Shown: positions 27,541 through 36,390 of the stretch, piece by piece
How positions within the stretch are numbered: the stretch's first letter is position 1
Layout: each line of letters opens with the position of its first letter
Assembly (NCBI RefSeq): GCF_014251375.1
Contig: NZ_CP059187.1
Span: 425,810 to 489,809 of the forward strand
Length of the DNA: 64,000 nucleotides
Direction: 5' to 3'
From: Blattabacterium cuenoti
GTDB lineage: Bacteria > Bacteroidota > Bacteroidia > Flavobacteriales > Blattabacteriaceae
Program-made: the position numbers and the translations under genes
Notes under the pieces: model-generated
The model's input: only the letters and a program-made list of their open reading frames with translations
Told to the model about the DNA's origin: nothing
Databases searched by the model: none

Positions 27541-28076
27541 ATGAAGAAAAAAAAAATTACATTCCTTTAATAGGAGAACAGAATCAAATTATTGGATTTG
27601 AAAATAAAGAAAAAATTCATATAGAAGGATTATTTCACAGCGCAGTTTCTGTTTTTGTATTTGATAATTCGAAAAATAACAATCTGTTAATGTTACAAAG
27701 AAGATCATCAAAAAAGTATCATTCTTCTCTACTTTGGACTAATACATCTTGTAGTCATCCCAAAAAAAATGAATCTGTTTTGAAAGCAGCGCATCGTTGT
27801 TTAATAGAAGAAATGGGGTTTGATTGCTTTTTAGAGAAAAAATTTTGTTTTAGCTATCATGAATCATTCAGTAATGGATTAATAGAAAATGAATTAGATC
27901 ATGTTTTTGTAGGAAATTATTCTTATCCTCCTGTAATAAATACTAAAGAAGTAGATAATTGGAAATGGATGTCTTTGAAAAAATTAATCGAAGATGTTAA
28001 TATTTCTCCAAATTCTTATACTATTTGGTTAAAAATAATTATAAAAAACTATCTAACAAAATTGAATATTAAATAA
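27541..28076 (+). CDS. idi: Isopentenyl-diphosphate delta-isomerase (type I, Nudix), disturbed start
   Basis: Idi converts IPP to DMAPP for isoprenoids and quinone tails. The Nudix core is clear: WTNTSCSHP with the catalytic Cys, AAHRCLIEEMGFD, and ENELDHVFVG with the metal-binding Glu. The first in-frame ATG (27690) would cut off GLLH-type sequence (GLFHSAVSVFVFD) that the family needs. The coding frame is open up to 27513 but has no ATG, GTG or TTG there. The ATG at 27541 is out of frame by one base across a run of 10 A (27547-27556); an extra A or a -1 shift gives MKKKKNYIPLIGEQN. Start and frame are therefore uncertain. Confidence 0.8.
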
Positions 28077-28483
28077 TGAAAGCAACTATAAGTAAAAAAG
28101 GCCATTTTAGTGCAGCGCATAGACTTTATAATCCACATTGGGATTACCATAAAAATATTGAAGTATTTGGAAAATGCGCTTATTTAAATTATCATGGACA
28201 TAATTACGAATACATTGTAAGTTTAACAGGAAATGTTGATTTAGAAACAGGATTCGTTTTCAGTTTGCAAAAATTAAAAAACATTCTTCGTGAAGAAATA
28301 GAATATCTTTTTGATCATAAAAATATAAATTTAGATATTAAAGAATTTTCTAAAAAAAATCCTACATCAGAAAATATTTCTATTTTTATATGGAATCAAA
28401 TTCGTAAAAAAATATCTTCTTCTTTGGATTTAAAAATAATTTTATATGAAACTGTAAATAACTTTGTTGAATATGCTGGATAA
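28076..28483 (+). CDS. queD: 6-carboxytetrahydropterin synthase / 6-pyruvoyltetrahydropterin synthase-like protein
   Basis: A 135-residue T-fold enzyme. Zinc ligands are His15 (HFSAAHRL), His40 and His42 (YHGHNY), and Cys34 (GKCAYLNYHGHNY) is the catalytic residue seen in QueD and PTPS. Such proteins act in queuosine synthesis, and some substitute for FolB in folate synthesis. As folC and gcvT also lie in this window, a folate-related job is possible, but sequence alone cannot decide. It begins on the last base of the idi stop codon, and its stop overlaps gcvT. Confidence 0.82.
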   Translation: MKATISKKGHFSAAHRLYNPHWDYHKNIEVFGKCAYLNYHGHNYEYIVSLTGNVDLETGFVFSLQKLKNILREEIEYLFDHKNINLDIKEFSKKNPTSENISIFIWNQIRKKISSSLDLKIILYETVNNFVEYAG

Positions 28484-29579
28484 TTTAAAAAAAACAGTTT
28501 TATACAAATGTCATTTACAACTAAAAGCTAAAATGACTTCTTATTCTGGATTTCACATGCCACTTCAATATACTTCTTCATTAATAGAGCATATGTCGGT
28601 AAGAAATTCTGTTGGAATATTTGATGTTAGTCATATGGGGAAATTTATTTTAAAAGGAAAAAATTCTAAAGAGTTTCTTCAATATTTAACTACAAACAAT
28701 GTCTATTGTATCACATCTGGACAAGCTCAATATTCTTGTTTCGTAAATCAGTTAGGAGGAATTATAGATGATTTAATTATTTATAAAATTTCAGAAATAG
28801 AATATTTACTTATAGTAAATGCGTCTAACATAGAAAAAGATAAAATATGGATAAATAAAAATATAGATAAAAATGAACATGAAATAAAACTTTTAGATCT
28901 CTCTCAAGAATATTCTCTTTTGTCTATACAAGGACCAAATTCTTTGAAATCTATTCAAAAATTTACTAACATTTCATTATCTAAAATTCCTTATTATCAC
29001 TTTGAAATAGGGATATTTTCAGGTATTGATGGAGTTTTAATCTCTCGTACAGGATATACAGGATCAAAAGGATTTGAAATTTATATTCAAAATGAATATG
29101 CAGAAAATATTTGGAATAATATTTTAAAAAGAAAAACTATAAAAGTAATTCCTTGTGGAATTGCTAGCAGAGATTCATTGAGATTAGAAATGGGGTATCG
29201 TTTATACGGACAAGATATTTCAGAAACAACGACTCCCATAGAATCTGGACTATCCTGGATTACAAAATTTGAAAAAAAATTCATTGCAAAAGAAATATTG
29301 GAAAAGCAAAAAAAAGAAGGAACCTATAAAAATTTTATTTCTTTTGTAATAGAAGAAAAAGGAAAAATTCCTAGAAAAGGATATTTATTAAAAAATAAAG
29401 AGAACCTAACTATAGGAAATGTTACTTCTGGATCTTTTTCTCCAATTTTAAAAAAAGGAATAGGATTGGGATATATTTTGTTGGATCGTTTAGATATAAA
29501 ACAAAATTCTTATTTTGTATCAATCAGAAAAAAAAGAATTCCCATCAAAATTGTAAAATTGCCATTTATAAAAATTTAA
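28473..29579 (+). CDS. gcvT: Glycine cleavage system aminomethyltransferase (T protein)
   Basis: GcvT transfers the aminomethyl group from the H protein to tetrahydrofolate, releasing ammonia. The 368 residues have GIFDVSHMGK, the folate-binding DDLIIYK region with the conserved Asp, and SRTGYTGSKGFEIY and ASRDSLRLEMGY. I choose the ATG at 28473 over the TTG at 28464 because MLDNLKKTVLY fits the family start. It overlaps queD by 11 bases. Lpd in this window supplies the L protein of the same complex; the P and H proteins are elsewhere. Confidence 0.94.
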   Translation: MLDNLKKTVLYKCHLQLKAKMTSYSGFHMPLQYTSSLIEHMSVRNSVGIFDVSHMGKFILKGKNSKEFLQYLTTNNVYCITSGQAQYSCFVNQLGGIIDDLIIYKISEIEYLLIVNASNIEKDKIWINKNIDKNEHEIKLLDLSQEYSLLSIQGPNSLKSIQKFTNISLSKIPYYHFEIGIFSGIDGVLISRTGYTGSKGFEIYIQNEYAENIWNNILKRKTIKVIPCGIASRDSLRLEMGYRLYGQDISETTTPIESGLSWITKFEKKFIAKEILEKQKKEGTYKNFISFVIEEKGKIPRKGYLLKNKENLTIGNVTSGSFSPILKKGIGLGYILLDRLDIKQNSYFVSIRKKRIPIKIVKLPFIKI

Positions 29580-29641
29580 ACAAATTTTATTCTTTTTTTT
29601 CAATTTCATTTTCTTTTTGTATTTCCATTTTTTATCTATTC

Positions 29642-29725
29642 ATGTTTATAAAAAAATCCAACATATTGGGGTTTATTTTTTTTATTTCTCTTTTTTTCTA
29701 CTACTCTACTTCTACTAACTACTAG
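29642..29725 (+). other. 27-codon hydrophobic open frame, possibly a gene remnant
   Basis: ATG at 29642 begins a 27-residue frame: two lysines at 4-5, then a strongly hydrophobic stretch (ILGFIFFISLFFYY), then STSTNY and a stop. It looks like the N-terminus of an exported protein, cut short, in a 196-base spacer between gcvT and the MATE gene. The last part is TAC/ACT-rich simple sequence. It may be chance in A+T-rich DNA. Confidence 0.25.
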
Positions 29726-29775
29726 AAATAAATAAATAAGTAAGTAAAACTAACAATCATAATTACATAATAATA

Positions 29776-31176
29776 ATGAGAATGAGAGACTATTATTGCA
29801 TAAAAAAAAAACATAAGAAATCGGAAACATATTTGCAACATTTTAAAAAAAATTTTTCATTCGCGGCTCCAGTATTATTCACACAATTAGGAATTATATG
29901 TATCGGATTTTCTGATAACATGATGGTGGGATCCTTAGGAAAGGAAGCACTAGCTTCAGTTTCATTATCTAATTCCGTTTTTTTCATCACAATCATTTTT
30001 GGATTTGGAATAGCAACAGCTATTTCTTCTTTAATTGCATCAGTAGATGCAAAACGTGAATATAAAAAAGGAGCTATAATCTTATATCATGGAATAATTA
30101 TTAATTTCTTTTTATCAATTTTTATGTATCTCTCTACACGTGGGTTTTTATCATATATTTTTCCACATTTAGGACAACCTAAAGAAGTTTTGAATGATAC
30201 TATATCTTTTTTAAAAATTACAGCAATTTCTTTTATTCCATGGATGATTTTTGAAATATTTAGAAAATTTTCAGAAGGATTATCTCTAGTTTTTCCCGGG
30301 CTTATCATTACTTGGATATCAGTATTTATAAATATTACATTGAATTATTTTTTTATCAATGGTTTTTATGGATTTCCAAAATTAGGAGTAATAGGAGTTG
30401 CTTATGCGACTTTAATTTCAAGAATAAGTATGTTAATAGGAATTTATTTCCTATTGTATAAATACAGAAAAGTTCGTCTCTATTATAGTCATTTAAAAGT
30501 TTTTTTATTGAAAAAAAAATATTTTATGAAAATCCTAAAAATAGGCATTCCTTCTGGATTTCATATGTTATTTGAAATGAGTACTTTCTCTATTTCTTCT
30601 TTTCTATCAGGAAAATGTGGAATAAAAGAATTAGCAGTTCATCAAATAGTCATTAATTTAATTTCATCAACATTTCTTTTATGTACAAGTTTTTCTATAG
30701 CAGCAACAATTAGAATAGGAAATCAACATGCACTAAAAAATTATTCAGAATTAAGAAAAATAGGAGGATCAATTATATTTATGGGGATGATGTTTATGTT
30801 CATTTGCAGTATTCTTTTTATTTCTCTTAGAAAGAATATTCCTTATTTGTATATAAAAAATGATTATGAAGTTGTTCATATGGCGGAAAAAATGATTTTA
30901 ATAGCTAGTATTTTTCAATTACCAGATGGAATACAAGGAATTATCATTGGAGCTTTAAGAGGCATGCAAGATGTAACTATTCCTATGTGGATAAGTTTTT
31001 TTTCCTATTGGATCCTAGCATTACCTATAGCATGTTTTCTTTCTCTATATTTTAACAGGGGGGTTCAAGGCATTTGGATAGGATTAGGTGTTGGGTTAAC
31101 TACATCTGCTATATTAATGATTATTAGATATCAGAGTATTACTAAAAAACTTATAAAAATTAATAAAAACATGTAA
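29776..31176 (+). CDS. MATE family efflux transporter
   Basis: A twelve-helix multidrug and toxin extrusion protein that uses a sodium or proton gradient to expel small molecules. The N-terminal FAAPVLFTQLG, DNMMVGSLGKEALASVSLSN and the central IGIPSGFHMLFEMSTFS are typical NorM/DinF-type motifs. The 466 residues are full length. The first 25 residues are cytoplasmic and basic. The substrate is unknown; it may export symbiont products or waste. It is not part of an evident operon. Confidence 0.9.
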   Translation: MRMRDYYCIKKKHKKSETYLQHFKKNFSFAAPVLFTQLGIICIGFSDNMMVGSLGKEALASVSLSNSVFFITIIFGFGIATAISSLIASVDAKREYKKGAIILYHGIIINFFLSIFMYLSTRGFLSYIFPHLGQPKEVLNDTISFLKITAISFIPWMIFEIFRKFSEGLSLVFPGLIITWISVFINITLNYFFINGFYGFPKLGVIGVAYATLISRISMLIGIYFLLYKYRKVRLYYSHLKVFLLKKKYFMKILKIGIPSGFHMLFEMSTFSISSFLSGKCGIKELAVHQIVINLISSTFLLCTSFSIAATIRIGNQHALKNYSELRKIGGSIIFMGMMFMFICSILFISLRKNIPYLYIKNDYEVVHMAEKMILIASIFQLPDGIQGIIIGALRGMQDVTIPMWISFFSYWILALPIACFLSLYFNRGVQGIWIGLGVGLTTSAILMIIRYQSITKKLIKINKNM

Positions 31177-31207
31177 ACATGTATCAAAATATTAAGAATT
31201 TAATCTC

Positions 31208-31215
31208 TATATTTG
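31208..31215 (+). promoter_or_regulatory. Possible -7 promoter element of the DEAD-box helicase gene
   Basis: TATATTTG fits TAnnTTTG and lies 60 bases before the ATG at 31276. No clear -33 TTG is seen upstream, so only one element supports it. Confidence 0.33.
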
Positions 31216-31275
31216 TTCAATAAAAAACTAGATTTCGATTTAAAAAAATCGTTAATCCATTTTTTTTTATAAAAT

Positions 31276-32910
31276 ATGAAAACATTTAAAGAATATAATT
31301 TTTTTAATGATAAAATTGCTCAAGCTTTAGAAGATATTGGTTTTGAATCTCCGACTCCTATACAAGAGAAAGTAATTTCATATTTGTTAAAAAAACAAAA
31401 AAAAGATTTAATAGCTTTATCTCAAACAGGGACTGGAAAAACTGCTGCATTTGGATTACCTATTATACAAAAAATAAATTTAAACTTACGTTTTCCTCAA
31501 GCTTTAATTTTATGTCCAACAAGAGAACTTTGTATTCAAATTACACGTGATCTGTGTCGTTTTTCAAAATACATTTCTTTGATAAAAATTATTCCATTAT
31601 ATGGTGGAATTAATATAGAAAATCAGATTCAATCCCTTAGAAAAAAAACTCACATTATTATTGGAACTCCGGGAAGAATTTTAGATTTAATTAAAAGAAA
31701 AAAACTTTCTTTATATGATATAAAATATTTGATTCTTGATGAAGCAGATGAAATGTTAAACATGGGATTCAAAGAAGAATTAGATTCTATAATAGAAAAA
31801 TTACCAAAAAAAAGACAAAGTTTACTGTTTTCTGCTACAATGTCAAAATGTATGAATGAAATAGCGCATACTTATTTGATAGAACCTGTAGAGGAAATTA
31901 CCACAGGAAAACGAAATGTAGGCGCTGATGATGTAAAACATATTTATTACATAGTTGATAAAACTAATCAAAAATATTCTACTTTAAAGAAAATTCTAGA
32001 TATAAATCCAGATATTTATGGAATTATATTTTGTAAAACGAGAAAAGAGACTAAAAAAATAGCAGATTATTTAATCCGAGATGGATATAATGCAGATGCA
32101 ATTTATGGAGATCTTTCACAATCTCAACGTGATTCTGTTATGAACAGATTTAGAAAAAAATATTTGCAGTTGCTTGTAGCAACAGATGTTGCTTCTCGGG
32201 GGATAGATGTTAATGATATTACACATGTCATTAATTATAATATTCCAAATGAAAGTGAAATTTATGTACACAGAAGTGGAAGAACAGGAAGAGCTGGAAA
32301 TAGAGGAATCTCTATTTGTATCATTCATTCAAAAGAAACTTCTTTTTTAAAAGGATTTGAAAATAAAATAGGAAAAAGTTTTAAAAGAATTTTGGTACCT
32401 AGTGTAAAAGAAATATGTGAAAAAAAACTCATGCATTTTGTAGAAAAAATAAAAAAAACATCAGTAGATGATAAATCTATAATGAATAAATTTCTTCCAA
32501 AAATACAGAAAAAATTAGAATTTCTAAATAAAGAAGAATTGATAAAACGATTTTATTGGATAGAGTTTAATCGTTTTTTTACTGCTTATAGTTCTAATTC
32601 TAATGATCTTAATTTTCAAAATCTTTTTTACTCTAAAAAAATTTTTGGGGGAAATAACAAAAAAAAATTTTTTTCTAAATTTTTTTTAAATATTGGGGCA
32701 AAAGATAATTTGACAAAATTAGGATTAATAAATTTAATTAATCAAGCAGCTAATAATTCACATATTAATATTGGAAATATAGAAATTTTATCTAAATTTT
32801 CATTTTTTGAGGTAGAAAAACGTTATCAAAAAAAAATATTAGTAGGAATGAATAAAATTAATAATAATCATTCTTATGGAAGACCTATTTCCATAGAAAT
32901 CAAAAATTAA
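31276..32910 (+). CDS. deaD: DEAD-box ATP-dependent RNA helicase (DeaD/CsdA-like)
   Basis: RNA helicase for ribosome assembly or RNA turnover. Motifs in order: Q motif near 24-30 (PTPIQ), Walker A SQTGTGKT at 49-56, PTREL, TPGR, DEAD at 155-158, SAT, and HRSGRTGRAG in the second RecA domain. Residues about 470-544 resemble the DbpA-type RNA-binding domain (IGNIEILSKFSFFEVE), which favours the DeaD/CsdA group over RhlE. The length of 544 residues agrees. aroC follows 23 bases downstream. Confidence 0.92.
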   Translation: MKTFKEYNFFNDKIAQALEDIGFESPTPIQEKVISYLLKKQKKDLIALSQTGTGKTAAFGLPIIQKINLNLRFPQALILCPTRELCIQITRDLCRFSKYISLIKIIPLYGGINIENQIQSLRKKTHIIIGTPGRILDLIKRKKLSLYDIKYLILDEADEMLNMGFKEELDSIIEKLPKKRQSLLFSATMSKCMNEIAHTYLIEPVEEITTGKRNVGADDVKHIYYIVDKTNQKYSTLKKILDINPDIYGIIFCKTRKETKKIADYLIRDGYNADAIYGDLSQSQRDSVMNRFRKKYLQLLVATDVASRGIDVNDITHVINYNIPNESEIYVHRSGRTGRAGNRGISICIIHSKETSFLKGFENKIGKSFKRILVPSVKEICEKKLMHFVEKIKKTSVDDKSIMNKFLPKIQKKLEFLNKEELIKRFYWIEFNRFFTAYSSNSNDLNFQNLFYSKKIFGGNNKKKFFSKFFLNIGAKDNLTKLGLINLINQAANNSHINIGNIEILSKFSFFEVEKRYQKKILVGMNKINNNHSYGRPISIEIKN

Positions 32911-32933
32911 GTAAAAATTTTTAGAAAGGGATT

Positions 32934-34016
32934 ATGGGGGGAAATATTTTTGGAAATTTATTTAGAGTAACTACTTTTGGAGAAAGTCATGGAAATGCTT
33001 TAGGAGGAATTATAGATGGATGCCCATCTGGAATAAAATTAGATTTTGAACAAATTCAATACGAACTAAACCGGAGAAGACCCGGTCAATCATCTATAGT
33101 TACTCAAAGAAATGAACCCGATCAAGTAAATTTTCTTTCTGGAATTATGGATAATATAACTACTGGAACTCCTATTGGATTTATAATCTATAATAAAGAT
33201 CATCAATCTAACGATTATAATCATATTAAAAATATATATAGACCTTCTCATTCTGACTTTACATATGAAAAAAAATATGGAATAAGAGATTATAGAGGGG
33301 GGGGGAGAGCATCAGCTAGAGAAACAATATGTAGAGTAGTAGCTGGATCTATTGCTAAACAATTAATAAAAGATATAAAAATCATATCTTATGTTTCATC
33401 TGTAGGAAATATATCAGTCAATAAATCTTATCAAGATTTAGACTTATCTAAAAAAATGATAGAACATACTCCTATAAGATGTCCTGATCCAAATATTGCA
33501 AAAAAAATGATATCAATGATTCATCAAATAAAAAAAAAGGGAGATACAATAGGAGGAACTATTACTTGTGTGATAAAAAATGTTCCAGTAGGATTTGGAG
33601 AACCAGTTTTTCAAAAATTACATTCTGAATTAGCAAAAGCTATGCTTTCAATTAATGCTGTAAAAGGATTTGAATATGGTAGTGGTTTCCTTGGAACTGA
33701 ATTAACAGGTTCACAACATAATGATTTGTTTGATAATATTAACGGAAAAACTAAAACTAATTTATCTGGAGGAATTCAAGGTGGAATATCAAATGGAATG
33801 GATATTTATTTTAGAATAGCATTGAAACCTGTAGCAACAATAATGAAAAAACAAAAAACCATAGATAAATATGGTAATTTTGTTTTTATGGAAGGAAAAG
33901 GGAGACATGATCCTTGTGTTCTTCCTCGTGCAATTCCTATTGTAGAATCTATGATCGCTTTAGTTTTAGTAGATTATTGGATGTATAAAAAATTATCTAA
34001 ATATTCTGAAATTTAA
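32934..34016 (+). CDS. aroC: Chorismate synthase
   Basis: AroC eliminates phosphate from EPSP to give chorismate, the last step of the shikimate pathway, and feeds menF in this window as well as aromatic amino acids. Family signatures GESHG (16-20), [18 protein letters not shown] and [16 protein letters not shown] are all present. The length of 360 residues is typical. The conserved His and FMN-binding residues are kept. The start ATG at 32934 gives [20 protein letters not shown], in line with the family. Its 3' end overlaps the 5' end of miaA. Confidence 0.96.
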   Translation: MGGNIFGNLFRVTTFGESHGNALGGIIDGCPSGIKLDFEQIQYELNRRRPGQSSIVTQRNEPDQVNFLSGIMDNITTGTPIGFIIYNKDHQSNDYNHIKNIYRPSHSDFTYEKKYGIRDYRGGGRASARETICRVVAGSIAKQLIKDIKIISYVSSVGNISVNKSYQDLDLSKKMIEHTPIRCPDPNIAKKMISMIHQIKKKGDTIGGTITCVIKNVPVGFGEPVFQKLHSELAKAMLSINAVKGFEYGSGFLGTELTGSQHNDLFDNINGKTKTNLSGGIQGGISNGMDIYFRIALKPVATIMKKQKTIDKYGNFVFMEGKGRHDPCVLPRAIPIVESMIALVLVDYWMYKKLSKYSEI

Positions 34017-34980
34017 AAATAAACTTCTACTAATTCTTGTAGGGCCAACTAGCATTGGAAAAACATCTGTTTCTCTATTTTTAGCAAAAAAATTAAAAAC
34101 TGAAATCATTTCTTGTGATTCTAGACAATTTTACAAAGAACTCAAGATAGGTTCTTCTATGCCTACTTTAAAAGAATTGAATTCAGTTCCTCATCATTTT
34201 ATAGGGCATTTAACAATTCATCAAAATTACAATGCAAAATGTTTTGAGAGAGATTCTTTAAATATAATTGAAAAATTATTCAAAAAATATTCTATTTTAA
34301 TCACAGTTGGAGGATCTGGATTATATGAAAAATCTATAACAAAAGGGTTGTCTGACATCCCTAATGTTGATTTGAATATAAGAAAAAATTTAATTTCTAA
34401 TTTCAATAAAAAAGGAATTCTTTTCTTGCAAAAAGAACTACAAAAATTTGAAAAAAAACCTTATTCTATAGATTATAATAATCCAAGACGTTTGATTAGA
34501 TATTTAGAAATAATCCAATCAACTGGAACCCCCCCTTCTTTTTTTTTTAAAAAAAAATCAAGAATAAATAGAAATTTTTCTATCCTAAAAATAGGATTGA
34601 TCTTACCAAAAGATGAAATTTATTTTAGAATAAATAATAGAGTAGAAAAAATGATAAAAAATGGATTGATAGATGAAGCTAAAAAATACTATCCTTATAG
34701 ATACTTGAATAGTTTAAAAACTATAGGATACAAAGAAATTTTTGATTTTTTTGATAAAGAAAAGAAAATAACTTATAATAATATTTCTAATGAAATAGAC
34801 ATTAAAACAATAGAAAAAATAAAAAAAAATACTAGGAAATATGCAAAAAGACAATTAACATGGTATAAAAAAGATCCATCTGTGATATGGTTTAATCCAA
34901 AAGAAAAAGAAAAAATACTAAACTTTGTTTTTAATAAAGTGGGCAATACTGGATTTGAACCAGTGACCTCCTGTTTGTAA
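34006..34980 (+). CDS. miaA: tRNA dimethylallyltransferase MiaA, non-standard start
   Basis: MiaA puts the dimethylallyl group on A37 of tRNAs, the substrate of MiaB. The P-loop GPTSIGKTS at the N-terminus, [30 protein letters not shown] and the C-terminal RQLTWYKKD are family motifs. The frame needed for the P-loop has no ATG, GTG or TTG; candidates are CTG at 34006 or ATT at 34003, within the end of aroC. The stop lies inside the antisense strand of tRNA-Val, so the last 13 residues ([13 protein letters not shown]) are read from the tRNA. The enzyme core is intact. Confidence 0.83.
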   Translation: MKFKNKLLLILVGPTSIGKTSVSLFLAKKLKTEIISCDSRQFYKELKIGSSMPTLKELNSVPHHFIGHLTIHQNYNAKCFERDSLNIIEKLFKKYSILITVGGSGLYEKSITKGLSDIPNVDLNIRKNLISNFNKKGILFLQKELQKFEKKPYSIDYNNPRRLIRYLEIIQSTGTPPSFFFKKKSRINRNFSILKIGLILPKDEIYFRINNRVEKMIKNGLIDEAKKYYPYRYLNSLKTIGYKEIFDFFDKEKKITYNNISNEIDIKTIEKIKKNTRKYAKRQLTWYKKDPSVIWFNPKEKEKILNFVFNKVGNTGFEPVTSCL

Positions 34981-35015
34981 AACAGATGCTCTAAACCAAA
35001 CTGAGCTAATTGCCC
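34940..35015 (-). tRNA. tRNA-Val (anticodon TAC)
   Basis: The 76-base cloverleaf has acceptor GGGCAAT / ATTGCCC, D-arm GCTC...GAGC, anticodon loop TTTACAA with TAC at positions 34-36, T-loop TTCAAAT, and discriminator A; CCA is not encoded. The 3' 41 bases lie antisense within the end of miaA. Confidence 0.93.
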
Positions 35016-35050
35016 TTTTTTTATGTATTAATCCAAATGTAAAAAAAAAA

Positions 35051-36307
35051 TTACAATGTCAATAATAAGACTTCAGATACTGTGAAAGAACTTCCACTAA
35101 TTAAGATTAAATCTTTTTTTTTAGATTGACTTTTAGATGAAAAAAAAGCTTCTTTTACAGAAGAGAAAAAAAAAATTTTTCTATTTTTATTAATTTTAAA
35201 AACTTTCATTACTAAAGTTTTTAAATCAGAAATAGAAAATTTTCTTTCAATATTAGGTTGACAAAAATAATAATAAGCATTAACAGGAAAATATTTCAAT
35301 AGTTTTTCTACTTTTTTTTCTTTTAAAAATCCTAATACCAAGTGTAATTTTTCATATGATTCTTTTTTCAACTGATTATTTATCATTTGAATTCCTTCTT
35401 CATTATGAGCTATGTCGCAAATAATTTTTGGATTATATTGTTGTAATATATGCCAACGTCCTTTAAAATTCGTATTCTTAATTACATTTTTTAATCCATT
35501 TTTTATGGAATTATCAGAAACTATTATATTTTTTCTTTTTTTTAGAATGTCTATAGTTTTTAACACAATAATTTTATTGATATTTTGGTAATCCGCTTTA
35601 AAAGGAACTTGATATTCAGAATAATCTGAAATATTTTTTAAAAAATATATAGGGGAATTTTTTTTTAAAGCTTCTTTAAGAAAAAGAAATCGTATATCTT
35701 TTGATATTTCACTTCCAATTATTACTGATACATTTTTTTTTATGATCCCTGCTTTTTCCAAAGCAATTTGATGTTTACTCTCTCCAAGAGATTTTGTATG
35801 ATCTATACTTATATTTGTAATGATAGATATTTCTGGATCTATAAGATTAGTAGAATCCAAACGGCCTCCCATTCCTACTTCAATTATAGCTATATAAACT
35901 TTTTTTTCTTTAAAATATTGAAACGCTAATGCTGTATTCATTTCAAAAAATGACATTTTTTCCTTTTCAATAAATTTTTTGTTATCTTTTATAAAATCTA
36001 TAATAAAATCTTTTTCTATCAAAAATCCATTATAAAGAATTCTTTCTCTAAAATCTATTAAATGGGGGGAGGTAAACAATCCGATTCTGTATTTTTCTTC
36101 TTGAAGAATAGAAGATAACATATGAACTGTGGATCCCTTTCCATTTGTACCTCCTACATGAATACATTTAAAAAATTTTTGTGGATTTCCTAAATGAGAA
36201 CAAAAAAATTTAATCCTTTGTAATCCAGGGTAATATGAGTTTAATCCCAAATTTTGATAAATTGGAAGACGATTAAAAATCCATTTTACTGTTTCCGAAT
36301 AATTCAC
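35051..36307 (-). CDS. folC: Folylpolyglutamate synthase / dihydrofolate synthase
   Basis: FolC adds glutamate to dihydropteroate and tetrahydrofolates. The P-loop HVGGTNGKGST lies at 50-60, FTSPHLIDFRERI follows, and GMGGRLDSTN is a family signature. ISIDHTKSLG holds the magnesium ligand His. The length of 418 residues is normal. It is alone on the minus strand between tRNA-Val and the divergent glnS. Confidence 0.94.
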   Translation of the reverse strand: MNYSETVKWIFNRLPIYQNLGLNSYYPGLQRIKFFCSHLGNPQKFFKCIHVGGTNGKGSTVHMLSSILQEEKYRIGLFTSPHLIDFRERILYNGFLIEKDFIIDFIKDNKKFIEKEKMSFFEMNTALAFQYFKEKKVYIAIIEVGMGGRLDSTNLIDPEISIITNISIDHTKSLGESKHQIALEKAGIIKKNVSVIIGSEISKDIRFLFLKEALKKNSPIYFLKNISDYSEYQVPFKADYQNINKIIVLKTIDILKKRKNIIVSDNSIKNGLKNVIKNTNFKGRWHILQQYNPKIICDIAHNEEGIQMINNQLKKESYEKLHLVLGFLKEKKVEKLLKYFPVNAYYYFCQPNIERKFSISDLKTLVMKVFKINKNRKIFFFSSVKEAFFSSKSQSKKKDLILISGSSFTVSEVLLLTL

Positions 36308-36390
36308 AAAAAAATAACTTAATAAAATTAATAAAAAATTAATTAAATTTACAAATTAGTTGAGAATACTCAATAAATAATAAAACGCAT

